Below, piece by piece: positions 7,849-15,106 of a stretch of DNA of 41,349 bases. The stretch's first letter is position 1. Every line of letters starts with the position of its first letter. The translations under genes and the position numbers were made by a program. This stretch comes from Oscillospiraceae bacterium. Its GTDB lineage: Bacteria > Bacillota > Clostridia > Oscillospirales > Ruminococcaceae. The stretch covers positions 1 to 41,349 of the forward strand of contig JAGZUF010000022.1 of the NCBI GenBank assembly GCA_018380115.1, given 5' to 3'. Below the pieces are notes generated by a model that searched no databases, was not told the DNA's origin, and was given only the letters and a program-made list of their open reading frames with translations.

Positions 7849-8238
7849 ATGAAGGCAAGAGTGGTACGCCGTGCGCCGCTGGCGCTGGCATACGGCTGTG
7901 CAGACGACGAGAGGCTGAGAGAGGTTTTTGCCGCGATGGGCGCGCAGGTGCGCGTGCTGAAAAGCGAAGACTGGGGCACGCGCCTTGGCGTGCTGGCAGG
8001 CGAGGCAGGGCCCGCGGGCGGAGCGGAGGCCGCGGCGCCGCAGCCAAGCGTGCTGGTGTTTGCCTATTTTACCGATGCCCTGCTGGATAAGGCCCTTGCC
8101 GCGCTTCGCACGGCACAGCTCGCCTTTGATTACAAGGCGGCGCTGACGCCCACTAACCGCACCTGGACGCTGCAAATGCTTTTGGAAGAGCTGAAACGCG
8201 AGCGCGCGCATATTGAGGCGCAGAGGGGCAGGCCATGA
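7849..8238 (+). CDS. DUF3783 domain protein
   Basis: This 129-residue cytosolic protein has no known reaction. Its second half matches the DUF3783 pattern: VLVFAYFTDALLDKALAALR, then KAALTPTNRTWTL and a closing helix LLEELKRERAHIEAQ. The N-terminal half carries an alternating LAYGCADDERLREVFAAMGAQVRVL stretch of Rossmann-like look, followed by a low-complexity Gly/Ala linker. The ATG at 7849 follows an AGAGGGGGCGAGG site; an in-frame TTG at 7822 is less likely. The stop overlaps the next start (ATGA), so the pair is co-translated. DUF3783 proteins are common in Clostridia and remain uncharacterised as far as I know. Confidence 0.85.
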   Translation: MKARVVRRAPLALAYGCADDERLREVFAAMGAQVRVLKSEDWGTRLGVLAGEAGPAGGAEAAAPQPSVLVFAYFTDALLDKALAALRTAQLAFDYKAALTPTNRTWTLQMLLEELKRERAHIEAQRGRP

Positions 8239-8636
8239 AATTTGACAATATTCAAAAACAGGTGAAACAGCAGCGCTGCGCGGGCTTTTCTTATGCGCAG
8301 GAAAACCCGGCGGCCGGTTTCCGCGACATGGTCACTGTCTACTGCGACGGCAGGCTGCTGTTTGAACGGTTCTGCGCGGGCGAGGCCGCGGGCCGCGTGT
8401 GCGCGCTGTGGGCGCCCGAAGGGGCGGACGAGGCAGGGCGCATCCGGTGGGATTACGGCGCATGCGCTTATTCCGGGGCGCAGCAGGCGCCAAAGGCGCT
8501 GACGGGCGCGGGTGCGGGCGGCCTTGTGTTTGACGGAAGGCCGTACCGCTGGGCCCTGTGCGAGCAGCGCAAGACAGACAGGCAGAACGGCTATGGTGCG
8601 CTGAAAACATGGTGGCTGTGCCATTTTGGCAAATAA
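8235..8636 (+). CDS. Hypothetical protein coupled to the DUF3783 gene
   Basis: I do not recognise this 133-residue soluble protein. It has no signal peptide or membrane segment. It has aromatic-rich motifs (IRWDYGACAYSG, RPYRWALCEQRKTD, LKTWWLCHFGK) and four scattered cysteines. It starts with an ATG that overlaps the DUF3783 stop and is followed by a strong terminator, so the two form a closed two-gene operon and probably act together. GC-rich codon use matches the neighbours, supporting a native gene. Confidence 0.75.
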   Translation: MKFDNIQKQVKQQRCAGFSYAQENPAAGFRDMVTVYCDGRLLFERFCAGEAAGRVCALWAPEGADEAGRIRWDYGACAYSGAQQAPKALTGAGAGGLVFDGRPYRWALCEQRKTDRQNGYGALKTWWLCHFGK

Positions 8637-8640
8637 AGCG

Positions 8641-8690
8641 CAGGGGCGCGCACGGCGGGGCTTCGCCGTGCGCGCCTCTGCTTTTGGCTT
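8641..8690 (+). terminator. Rho-independent terminator
   Basis: CAGGGGCGCGCACGGC pairs with GCCGTGCGCGCCTCTG across a short GGGGCTTC loop, followed by CTTTTGGCTTTT. It ends the DUF3783 operon. Confidence 0.85.
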
Positions 8691-8982
8691 TTGCGGAAAG
8701 AGCCCCCGGCTCTGCCGGGGAGGGTAAAGGGCTTTCGCCTCAGGCTTTGGGCGAAGCGGAAAGCAGCCTTGCGGCTAATATGCGGTTAATAAAAGGGTTA
8801 TCCTGAAAAAGCAAGCCTCGTTTGCGGGCCGCCGTGCCGGTGATATGGAAGGCGGCTTATATTCAGTGCCTCCTGGGAGGCCTGCCGGTATAGGACCCTT
8901 CCGGAACTTACGCAAGCCCCCGCTTTACCGGGGGCCTTGCTTTTGACGGCAGGGCCCGTCCATGCAGACCACCGCCTGCCCC
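8691..8982. other. Intergenic region with hairpins, no gene
   Basis: Between the DUF3783 operon and the GPP34 promoter no frame looks coding. It contains GCCTCC/GGAGGC and CCGG/CCGG inverted repeats (about 8865-8905) and a terminator-like hairpin at 8912-8944. A small RNA ending at that hairpin is possible but not supported by a clear promoter. Confidence 0.4.
8912..8944 (+). terminator. Terminator-like hairpin upstream of the GPP34 gene
   Basis: GCAAGCCCCCG pairs with CGGGGGCCTTGC (one bulge) and is followed by TTTT. No gene precedes it directly, so it either backs up the terminator at 8641 or ends a small RNA. Confidence 0.65.
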
Positions 8983-9010
8983 TTGACAAAAGAAGGGTTT
9001 ATGATATACT
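8983..9010 (+). promoter_or_regulatory. Promoter of the GPP34-MerR operon
   Basis: A perfect TTGACA (8983-8988) and TATACT (9005-9010) are spaced by 16 bp. Just downstream (9016-9036) TAAGTA-type steps are repeated (GTAAGTAGTAAGTAATAAG) and could be an operator, perhaps for the MerR protein encoded in the operon. Confidence 0.82.
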
Positions 9011-9096
9011 AAATCGTAAGTAGTAAGTAATAAGTGGCGGGCGGCGCGGCCCCAGCTGCGGCACCTGCTGCCGAAAGTATCTGGAGGTTTATTGTT

Positions 9097-9753
9097 ATGA
9101 AGGATATGACGCTCACACAGCAATACTTCACCTGCGCGGTCAACGGCAAGGGGAAGATACCGGGCCTCAGCACAGAAAGGCAGGTGTGCCTTTTGGCTGC
9201 CGGCCTGCTGGAGCTGCAGATGGAGGGCTGCATCTCTATCGACAAAAAGCAAATCTGCATCGCGGCGCCGCTGCCCGCTGCAAAGCAGTATCTGGCGCCC
9301 TTGTACGCCTTTCTGGATAAGCCCCGCCCGGTGAAGATGGAAAAGCTGCTGGAGGCGTATACATACTCCTTTACAGACAGATATTTCAAGGAATTGATGG
9401 CGTCTGTTGGAAAGCAGCTTGCAGCCATGGGCCTGGCGCGGCAGACGGCGGGCGGTGTGTTCGGCACTGTCAGCTATGTGCCTGCAAAAGAGGCCATTCA
9501 CGGCGTGACGGATATGATGCGGGCCGAGCTGCTGGAGGAAGGCGAAGTGACCGAGGAGATTGCGGCGCTTACCGTCCTGCTAGAGTGCGGCGGCTGCCTG
9601 AAGCCGTATTTTTCTCAGCTTGAACAGAAGGAGATGCGTGCGCGCCTGAAAGAGATGCTGAACTCTCCCAATGGAAAACTGGTGAAAAATATGGTAGACT
9701 ATGTGGGGAATATGATTGCAATCGTAACAGTGCTGGCCACGGCACACAGCTGA
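9097..9753 (+). CDS. GPP34 (GOLPH3-like) family protein
   Basis: This 218-residue protein matches the general pattern of the GPP34 family, whose eukaryotic members (GOLPH3/Vps74) bind phosphatidylinositol-4-phosphate at the Golgi. The telling part is TERQVCLLAAGLLELQMEGCISIDKKQI, the alternating Leu/Ala helix followed by the I/V-rich strand that opens the family's all-helical fold. A hydrophobic helix ends the protein (VDYVGNMIAIVTVLATA) and could touch a membrane. The bacterial role is unknown. The ATG at 9097 has CTGGAGG 9 bases upstream. It has a strong own promoter and is followed 18 bases later by a MerR regulator. The family call rests on pattern recall. Confidence 0.7.
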   Translation: MKDMTLTQQYFTCAVNGKGKIPGLSTERQVCLLAAGLLELQMEGCISIDKKQICIAAPLPAAKQYLAPLYAFLDKPRPVKMEKLLEAYTYSFTDRYFKELMASVGKQLAAMGLARQTAGGVFGTVSYVPAKEAIHGVTDMMRAELLEEGEVTEEIAALTVLLECGGCLKPYFSQLEQKEMRARLKEMLNSPNGKLVKNMVDYVGNMIAIVTVLATAHS

Positions 9754-9771
9754 CAGAGGGAGGGAGGCCGC

Positions 9772-10095
9772 ATGTCCAGACAGCGCAGCATGGAGACGAT
9801 AGCGCACGCGGAGTACGTGACCATCGGGGAGCTGGTGCGGCTGACGGACGTGCGCTACAGCACGCTGAAGTTTTATACGGAGCAGGGCCTGCTTCCCTTT
9901 GAGCAGGCGGAGGAAAATCTCACCCGGCGCTATTGCCGCACCCAGAGCATAGAGCGCATCCGCCTGCTTCGGCATCTGCGCGCAGAGGGCAAGACGATTG
10001 CGGAAGTAAAGGCGATAGTTTCAGCGCTTGAGCAGCCCGGCGGTCGGGCGCTGCCTGAGGCCGGGCAGCAGCTTCTGCAGGGGATGGAAAGATGA
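9772..10095 (+). CDS. MerR family transcriptional regulator
   Basis: This 107-residue DNA-binding protein consists almost only of the MerR winged-helix domain. YVTIGELVRLTDVRYSTLKFYTEQGLLPF forms the HTH and first wing, RRYCRTQSIERIRLLRHLRAEG the second part, and TIAEVKAIVSAL the start of the dimer helix. There is no effector domain, and the Cys content does not suggest a metal sensor. A GGGAGG site precedes the ATG. It is co-transcribed with the GPP34 gene and probably controls this operon by twisting a promoter, though the 16-bp spacer upstream is shorter than the 19-20 bp typical of MerR targets. Confidence 0.85.
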   Translation: MSRQRSMETIAHAEYVTIGELVRLTDVRYSTLKFYTEQGLLPFEQAEENLTRRYCRTQSIERIRLLRHLRAEGKTIAEVKAIVSALEQPGGRALPEAGQQLLQGMER

Positions 10096-10267
10096 GGATG
10101 GGGATTCAGGCAGGACATGCCCGTGCTGCGGGTTTCATTTTGGGTATGACGATTACCCGGATAAACAGCGGCAGATAGAGGTATGGCGGAAAAGCTGGCT
10201 GGAAAAGGGCGCGCCCTGGTTTTCCAAGCACAGAAAGGCGCCGGAGGGCTGGGGTGGGAAAAAATAA
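10028..10267 (+). CDS. Small CPCC-type cysteine-rich protein, start uncertain
   Basis: The reading frame ending at 10267 contains RTCPCCGFHFGYDDYPDK and then WRKSWLEKGAPWFSKH, a pattern I recall from a widespread small bacterial protein family with a CPxCG zinc-knuckle-like start. The conserved part begins near 10115. No ATG lies in frame; the only open starts are TTG at 10028 and CTG at 10055, both inside the MerR gene and in its +1 frame. Two ATGs at 10092 and 10098 are in the wrong frame. The gene has therefore lost its start, is made by frameshift from the MerR frame, or uses TTG. Product function unknown. Confidence 0.5.
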   Translation: MSSPAVGRCLRPGSSFCRGWKDEDGDSGRTCPCCGFHFGYDDYPDKQRQIEVWRKSWLEKGAPWFSKHRKAPEGWGGKK

Positions 10268-10381
10268 TTTTTTGCTCGCAAAGCGGGCCGTGCAGGCGCG
10301 CTTTCGAGGAAGAGCGACAGCAAAGCGGCGCGCGGCACCCGAAGCTGACGGGCGCCGCGCGCCGATTTGTGCTGTGAGGCG

Positions 10382-10915
10382 TCAGAGCTCTTTTGTGAGA
10401 AGCACGCAGTGAAAATTGCGGCCCAGCGCATGCGGCTGTATACCCGCCGGGCGAAACCCTTGGGCGAGCAGCCAGTGAAAGTCCTTCCTGCCGGGGGCGG
10501 CGAGGGCCTGAAGTTCCCGCCCGATCTCCCCCAGAGGCCGTCCATGAATGGAAAAACCCTCTGAGCCCATGGCGGTGCGCAGGGCTGTGCAGCCCTTTGC
10601 GCGCGCATAGCGTTCAGCCTCGTCAAACAGCGCACCCAGGCGGTGCTCTAAAAAGAAGCGGCCCTGTTCGAAAAAGCCGCAGCACTCCACTTCCAGGCAG
10701 CGGTATAAAAACAGTTCGCGGCATAAAAGCCAGCCGGCGGGGTGGGCCTCATCCCTGCCAAGAAGCCAGCCCACGGTGCCAATGGTGAGCTCTGTGCCCG
10801 AAAGCTGGCCTGCGGCGCCCGCTTCATCCCACCACTGGGGGCGTGCCCTTGCCATAAAGGCGGCCAGTGCGGGCAGATTTTGCGGTGTAAGGCGAAACGC
10901 ATGAAGCTTTTCCAC
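10382..10915 (-). CDS. GNAT family N-acetyltransferase
   Basis: This 177-residue protein has the GNAT layout: an N-terminal strand-helix (FRLTPQNLPALAAFMARARP), a central strand with VGWLLGRDE, and a C-terminal part with YARAKGCTALRTAMGSEG and FHWLLAQGFRPAGIQPHALG. This resembles the acceptor side of acetyltransferases in which the canonical Q/RxxGxG/A pyrophosphate loop is poorly conserved. Substrate unknown. The start is GTG at 10915, with AAAGGGGGG 7 bases upstream. It lies 14 bases after a small zinc-ribbon gene and is likely co-transcribed with it. Confidence 0.65.
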   Translation of the reverse strand: MEKLHAFRLTPQNLPALAAFMARARPQWWDEAGAAGQLSGTELTIGTVGWLLGRDEAHPAGWLLCRELFLYRCLEVECCGFFEQGRFFLEHRLGALFDEAERYARAKGCTALRTAMGSEGFSIHGRPLGEIGRELQALAAPGRKDFHWLLAQGFRPAGIQPHALGRNFHCVLLTKEL

Positions 10916-10929
10916 AGCGCCGCCCCCCT

Positions 10930-11205
10930 TTATGTGCCCGGACGCGCCCGCCAGCGCTTCAGTGTGAGGAACTGCTGCCGCATGCGCGCCCGGGCGGCAG
11001 CCTTGTCCAGCGAAGGGGTGCGCTGCAGCTCGAAGCGAAGGCAGAACTCTATCATCTCGTCCATGGTACAGTCCCAGGTGAAGGCTCCGTCTTGGTAACA
11101 GTGGGCACAGTAGTCCCCGCTTTTTTCGCCGGAGCCAAGGGTGCCGTACGCCTCATGGGAGGTAAGCGGCATGCCGCAGCTTTGGCAAAATTTTGTGTGT
11201 TCCAT
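10930..11205 (-). CDS. Putative zinc-ribbon domain protein
   Basis: This 91-residue protein starts HTKFCQSCGMPL and continues GSGEKSGDYCAHCYQDGAFTWDCTMDEMIEF, the pattern of the putative zinc-ribbon family (Zn_ribbon_2) with two CxxC pairs. Members are often described as transcriptional-regulator-like, but no function is established. Two adjacent ATGs occur at 11208 and 11205; the second is preferred because AGGAG lies 7 bases upstream of it and only 4 from the first. It precedes the GNAT gene on the same strand. Confidence 0.85.
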   Translation of the reverse strand: MEHTKFCQSCGMPLTSHEAYGTLGSGEKSGDYCAHCYQDGAFTWDCTMDEMIEFCLRFELQRTPSLDKAAARARMRQQFLTLKRWRARPGT

Positions 11206-11208
11206 CAT

Positions 11209-11565
11209 GTATCTCCTTTTCCTGTATGTTTTTTCTGTATGTGGGCGGCGGGCTGCGCGGCCCTGCCGCAATGGCGCTGTGCACAGCTTTTTGCAGCATC
11301 AATGGGCAGAGATAATATCGGGCCTCAGTTTTACGGCATTGCCTTCGGCTACGCTCATCTTCTTGCCTTCCGGAAGGTGGGGTGCGCCGTCTGCCCTGCC
11401 GTGGGCTGAATGCTGCGAAACGCCGCCTTGGCATCCCCCGCACGGGAGGCCAACACCGCAGGGCGGCTGGCCGCCGGCGGCCGGGCCCGAGAGCGCAGCC
11501 GGTGCATACCGGGGTGCCTCTTGGCGGTGATGTTTTCCCTGTCCACTGATGCTGCCAGTATAAAG
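11209..11565. other. Intergenic region, no gene or promoter recognised
   Basis: The frames open here on both strands have no ribosome binding site and no recognisable protein features. It should hold the promoter of the zinc-ribbon gene, but no good -35/-10 pair stands out. Confidence 0.4.
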
Positions 11566-11597
11566 GAAAAAAGCGGACACGGCGTGTCCGCTTTTTT
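11566..11597. terminator. Bidirectional terminator
   Basis: AAAAAAGCGGACAC pairs perfectly with GTGTCCGCTTTTTT across a GGC loop. It lies about 30 bases past the stop of the minus-strand WYL regulator gene and has A/T runs on both sides. Confidence 0.9.
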
Positions 11598-11628
11598 GTA
11601 AAATCGAAAAATTTTCAGCCCGGCCTGC

Positions 11629-12555
11629 TCACGGCTTTTCCGCCGGCACGCCCTGCCGGTATAAATGCAGGATGCGTGCCGCCTCGTCTGCCACGGCCTT
11701 TTGCAGTTCGGGCGGGTTAAGCACGGCTACGGAAGAACCGAAACCCAGCAGCATAGACACCAGAAACCCGCCGCTCGGCCAGCGCGCTGACACAAAAAAG
11801 CGCCCGTCCGGCAGCCGGGTGACATCCTCTGGGCAGAACAGGTCGTACACGCGGTGCGCCGCGCCGGGCAGGAACACCAGCTCCATCTGCAGCATGCACG
11901 GCGGTTCTTCCCCGCTGCAAAGGGGCGGCGGCGCGCCGTGCGCGCCGGGCTCGAAGCCCTGCTCCAGCATCCGGGCGCCCAGCATGCGGCACAATTTGAA
12001 GGTGCGCCATTCGCCGCGTGCAAGGCAGAAGGCCTGCAGATACCAGGCGCTGCTTTTATAGCACAGCTTTGCAGGCTCTGCCGTGCGCTGCGTTCTTTCG
12101 CCGCTTGCGCCGAAATAGGTAAAGGCCAGGCGCCTGCGGCCGAGAATGGCGGCCTTCAGCGTTTGGAACAGCGGCTCCTGCGCGGCCTCCAGGCCCCAGG
12201 GCATAAAATCCACCTCCAGCCAGTCGCCGGGGTGGGCCAGCGCGCCGGAAAGCTTGCCCAGCGCGGTGGCGGCGCTTTCGCCGCCAAGCACCGCTATGCC
12301 GCGCAGCCCGGCCAGCACCTCCGTCTGCTCGGCTTCGCTGAGCAGGGCGGTGTCCAGCCGGTAGCCCTCCAGCAGCGCCACGCCGCCCGTGCGCCCCGGG
12401 CGGGCATACACTGGCACGCCCGCCGCGCTGAGGGCGTCGATGTCGCGGCGGATGGTGCGCTCGCTCACTTCAAAGCGGCGCGCCAGCTCGCGCGCTGTGG
12501 CGCCGCCGTGCGCCTGCAGATAATACAGAATTTCAAACAGCCGCCCGGTGTGCAC
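11629..12555 (-). CDS. HTH/WYL-domain transcriptional regulator (YafY type)
   Basis: This ~308-residue regulator begins with an HTH_11-type winged helix (LFEILYYLQAHGGATARELARRFEVSERTIRRDIDAL). The WYL region follows: RRLAFTYFGASGERTQRTAEPAKLCYKSSAWYLQAFCLARGEWRTFKLCRM, where SAWYLQAFC is the WYL motif. A C-terminal extension ends at FFVSARWPSGGFLVSMLLGFGSSVAVL. WYL domains bind nucleic-acid-like or small ligands. The start is taken as GTG at 12555 (VHTGRLFEIL), 2 bases after the CYTH gene stop; a TTG at 12585 inside the upstream gene is possible. The tight spacing means one transcript with the CYTH gene. Confidence 0.88.
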   Translation of the reverse strand: MHTGRLFEILYYLQAHGGATARELARRFEVSERTIRRDIDALSAAGVPVYARPGRTGGVALLEGYRLDTALLSEAEQTEVLAGLRGIAVLGGESAATALGKLSGALAHPGDWLEVDFMPWGLEAAQEPLFQTLKAAILGRRRLAFTYFGASGERTQRTAEPAKLCYKSSAWYLQAFCLARGEWRTFKLCRMLGARMLEQGFEPGAHGAPPPLCSGEEPPCMLQMELVFLPGAAHRVYDLFCPEDVTRLPDGRFFVSARWPSGGFLVSMLLGFGSSVAVLNPPELQKAVADEAARILHLYRQGVPAEKP

Positions 12556-12557
12556 GC

Positions 12558-13037
12558 CTATTCCCCCAGGCGCGTTCTGCGCCAATAGCGGCTCATGGAA
12601 AAGCCGGCGTCCTCGGTCATCTCACGGCCAAGGCCTGCGCCCTGCGGCGGCGTGAAGGCGCGGGCTGCTTCCACAGTGGGGAATTCCACCTCTGCATAGA
12701 AAAACTGGGTGGGAAGGCCCTCGTCCACAAGGCTCACCTCCAGCGTTTCGCCGCCGGGCAGCGCATAGGCGCGAAAGGCCTTTGTCACCAGCGGCCTGCC
12801 GATGAACGCCTCCAGCCGCTGGAACAGCGCCTTGTCGATGGGCGTCTCTATCTCCTCGCGGGCAAGGGTGCCCTTGCCCTTAAAGCATAGAATATATTCC
12901 GTACCGTTTTCCGTTGTGCTCTCGCGGATGCGCACCGCCGGGGCCGTGGCGATATAGCCCTGGCGCATGGCGGCCTGCGACACAAGGGGCAGCCCGGCGG
13001 GGAAGCCCTCGATAAGCCATTTGCGTTCTATTTCCAT
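12558..13037 (-). CDS. CYTH domain protein (triphosphate-tunnel enzyme)
   Basis: This 159-residue protein starts MEIERKWLI, the ExExK signature of the CYTH superfamily (inorganic triphosphatases, thiamine triphosphatases and class IV adenylate cyclases). Other tunnel residues are RQGYI, VRIRE, YILCFKGKG, REEIETPI, TKAFRAY, LEVSLVDEGL and YAEVEFPT. Bacterial enzymes of this length are usually tripolyphosphatases. The ATG at 13037 has AGGAGG 8 bases upstream. It is followed after 2 bases by the WYL regulator. The intergenic -10 box is shared with the divergent methyltransferase gene. Confidence 0.9.
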   Translation of the reverse strand: MEIERKWLIEGFPAGLPLVSQAAMRQGYIATAPAVRIRESTTENGTEYILCFKGKGTLAREEIETPIDKALFQRLEAFIGRPLVTKAFRAYALPGGETLEVSLVDEGLPTQFFYAEVEFPTVEAARAFTPPQGAGLGREMTEDAGFSMSRYWRRTRLGE

Positions 13038-13090
13038 ATGAAAAACCTCCTGCTTGGGGCGGCGAAGGGGCATTTTCTGTGCCGCGCCCC

Positions 13091-13120
13091 TTGTAACATG
13101 CCGCCTGAATCCATTATAAT
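13091..13120 (+). promoter_or_regulatory. Promoter of the rRNA methyltransferase gene, overlapping a divergent -10
   Basis: TTGTAA (13091-13096) and TATAAT (13115-13120) are spaced by 18 bp, with the ATG at 13151. ATTATAAT at 13113-13120 is palindromic, so a minus-strand TATAAT (13113-13118) could serve the divergent CYTH-WYL pair, giving overlapping divergent promoters. Confidence 0.6.
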
Positions 13121-13150
13121 ACAGAAAGTCTGCACAGAAAAGGAAGTTTT

Positions 13151-14377
13151 ATGATGAAACAGGCGCGCGAATTCCCTGCGTTCACAGTGACGCCCAAGGC
13201 AGCCCGAAGCCTGGCCGCCGGGCACCCGTGGGTATATGCACAGGAGGTGCTGGCCGCCCAGCCGTGTGAAAACGGCGCGTTGGCCGATGTGTTCAGCCAG
13301 AAGGGAAGTTGGCTTGGTACAGGGCTTGTCAGCCTGCAAAGCAAGATACGCGTGCGCGTGTTTTCGCGCAATGCGAACGATGTGTTCGACGAGGCATTCT
13401 GGCGCCGCCGCCTGCGCTATGCGTGGGAATACCGCAAGGCGGTGATGGGGCCGGACGTTTCAAACTGCCGCATTATTTTCGGAGAAGCGGACCAGTTCCC
13501 CGGCCTGACGGTGGACCGGTACGGCACGCTTTTGTCCGCCCAGGTGCTGAGCGCGGGCATGGAGCGGCTGAAGCATACGCTGTTTCCGGCGCTGGTGCAG
13601 CTTCTGCGCGCCGACGGGCAGGATATCCGCGGGCTGTACGAGCGCAACGATGTTGCCCTGCGCGAAAAAGAGGGCCTTGCGCAGTACAAGGGCTGGTACG
13701 GCCTTTCGGCCCTTGGCCTGCAAACGCCCGAAACGCCGCTGGCGCATATCTGCGAAAACGGCATCCGGTATACGGTAGATGTAGAGAACGGCCAGAAAAC
13801 GGGCTTTTTTCTGGACCAGAAATACAACCGCCGCGCGGTGGCAGCTCTTGCGAAGGGGCGCACCGTGCTGGACTGCTTTACCCACACCGGCTCGTTCGCG
13901 CTGAATGCGGCAAGGGGCGGCGCCGCAAAGGTGACGGCGGTGGACGTGAGCGAGACGGCCTGCGCCATGGCGCGCCGCAATGCCGAAGAAAATGGTCTTG
14001 CCGGCGTGGTGCAGTGTGTGGTTGCCGACGTGTTCGAGCTTCTGCCCTCGCTTTCCAAAGGCAGCTACGACTTCATCATTCTGGACCCGCCCGCCTTTAC
14101 AAAGGCACGCAAAACGCTGCACAACGCCCTGCGCGGATATAAAGAAATCAACACCCGTGCCATGCGCCTTTTGCCGCGCGGCGGCTACCTTGCCACATGC
14201 AGCTGCAGCCATTTTGCCACCGAAGAGGAATTTTGCAAAATGCTGGCCGCCGCAGCGGCAGACGCCGGGGTGCAGCTGCGGCAGATCGCTGCGCGCCAGC
14301 AGGCGCCTGACCATCCTATTCTGTGGAGCGTGCCGGAAACGGATTACCTGAAATTCTACCTGTTCCAGGTGGTGTGA
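13151..14377 (+). CDS. RlmI-type class I rRNA methyltransferase
   Basis: This 408-residue protein resembles RlmI, which makes m5C1962 in 23S rRNA from SAM. An N-terminal PUA-like part has RSLAAGHPWVYAQEV. A middle domain has GEADQFPGLTVDRYG and GLYERNDVALREKEGL. The C-terminal Rossmann domain shows NGQKTGFFLDQKYNR, VLDCFTHTGSFALNAA (motif I), VTAVDVSETAC, LDPPAFTK (catalytic-loop motif) and ATCSCSHF, with the conserved cysteine expected of m5C enzymes. It starts at the first of two adjacent ATGs (13151/13154) after AGGAAG. It stands alone between its own promoter and the rimP promoter. Substrate assignment is by family. Confidence 0.88.
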   Translation: MMKQAREFPAFTVTPKAARSLAAGHPWVYAQEVLAAQPCENGALADVFSQKGSWLGTGLVSLQSKIRVRVFSRNANDVFDEAFWRRRLRYAWEYRKAVMGPDVSNCRIIFGEADQFPGLTVDRYGTLLSAQVLSAGMERLKHTLFPALVQLLRADGQDIRGLYERNDVALREKEGLAQYKGWYGLSALGLQTPETPLAHICENGIRYTVDVENGQKTGFFLDQKYNRRAVAALAKGRTVLDCFTHTGSFALNAARGGAAKVTAVDVSETACAMARRNAEENGLAGVVQCVVADVFELLPSLSKGSYDFIILDPPAFTKARKTLHNALRGYKEINTRAMRLLPRGGYLATCSCSHFATEEEFCKMLAAAAADAGVQLRQIAARQQAPDHPILWSVPETDYLKFYLFQVV

Positions 14378-14421
14378 GCCTGCGCCTGCGCACAAGGGCC
14401 GTGAAAAGATGGCAAAAGCTC

Positions 14422-14450
14422 TTGCAATTCCCTGTTTTGTGTGCTATAGT
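14422..14450 (+). promoter_or_regulatory. Promoter of the rimP-nusA-infB operon
   Basis: TTGCAA (14422-14427) and TATAGT (14445-14450) are spaced by 17 bp. The transcript would begin near 14457 and carry the leader hairpin at 14474-14505. Confidence 0.75.
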
Positions 14451-14473
14451 GTGATAGTACGATACTGTGTTAT

Positions 14474-14505
14474 GGAAAGAGTGGGCCTTGCGGTCCGCTC
14501 TTTCC
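14474..14505 (+). promoter_or_regulatory. Leader hairpin before rimP
   Basis: GGAAAGAG (14474-14481) pairs with CTCTTTCC (14498-14505), and the inner bases pair almost fully (GGGCC with GGTCC via a G-U pair), leaving a TTGC loop. There is no T-run, so it is not a simple terminator. It sits 10 bases before the rimP ribosome binding site and could bind a regulator or affect mRNA stability. Confidence 0.55.
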
Positions 14506-14526
14506 CGTTTGTTAAGGAGTTTTTGC

Positions 14527-15018
14527 ATGGCGAACAGAAAGGGCGCGGGCGGCACCGCGCAGGCTGTGGAGGCGCTGGTGCGGCCTGTGGTGGAGGCTAT
14601 GGGCCTTTGCATCTGGGACGTGCGCTTTGAAAAGGAGGGGCCGGACTGGTTCCTGCGTATCTATCTGGACGGCGGCGGCCGCCCGCTGGACATGGAGGCG
14701 TGCGAGGCCGCGACACGTGCTATTAACCCTGTGCTGGATGAAGCAGACCCTATCAGCCAAAGCTATTACCTTGAGGTGGGCAGCCCCGGCCTTGGCCGCC
14801 GTCTGACGAGGGACGAGCACTTCACGGCAAAGCGCGGCGAAAAGGTGCGCGCACACCTCATCCGGGCGGATGAGGCGGGCCGCAGGGAGGTGGCCGGCAC
14901 GCTGCTGGGCAAAGAGGGCGCGGCTGTGCGCCTTGCCCTGGAGGACGGCACCGAAACCCTGCTGGATACAAAGCTCGTCAGCGACTTCCGCCTGTGCGAC
15001 GATGAAGACCTGTTCTGA
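14527..15018 (+). CDS. rimP: Ribosome maturation factor RimP
   Basis: RimP (163 residues) helps assemble the 30S subunit, acting before S12 joins. The family landmarks are AVEALVRPVVEAMGLCIWDVRFEKEGPDWFLRIYLDGGG, then ISQSYYLEVGSPGLGRRLTRDEHF, and a small C-terminal barrel ending LDTKLVSDFRLCDDEDLF. AAGGAG precedes the ATG at 14527; an in-frame upstream start at 14467 lies in the leader hairpin and is not needed. It is the first gene of the classic nusA operon. Confidence 0.95.
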   Translation: MANRKGAGGTAQAVEALVRPVVEAMGLCIWDVRFEKEGPDWFLRIYLDGGGRPLDMEACEAATRAINPVLDEADPISQSYYLEVGSPGLGRRLTRDEHFTAKRGEKVRAHLIRADEAGRREVAGTLLGKEGAAVRLALEDGTETLLDTKLVSDFRLCDDEDLF

Positions 15019-15106
15019 CGCGCCGGGTGCGCGCGGTGCGGCGGGCACAGTTTAGGAATGCTGTTACATGAAAAGTTTAGAATAAGAAGGAAGATGATCT
15101 GGAAAG

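Noticed and set aside
8790..8944. Possible 6S or SRP RNA
   Set aside because: Hairpins and a terminator are present, but I could not find a promoter, a 6S-like central bubble or the SRP GGAAGCAGC-type loop.
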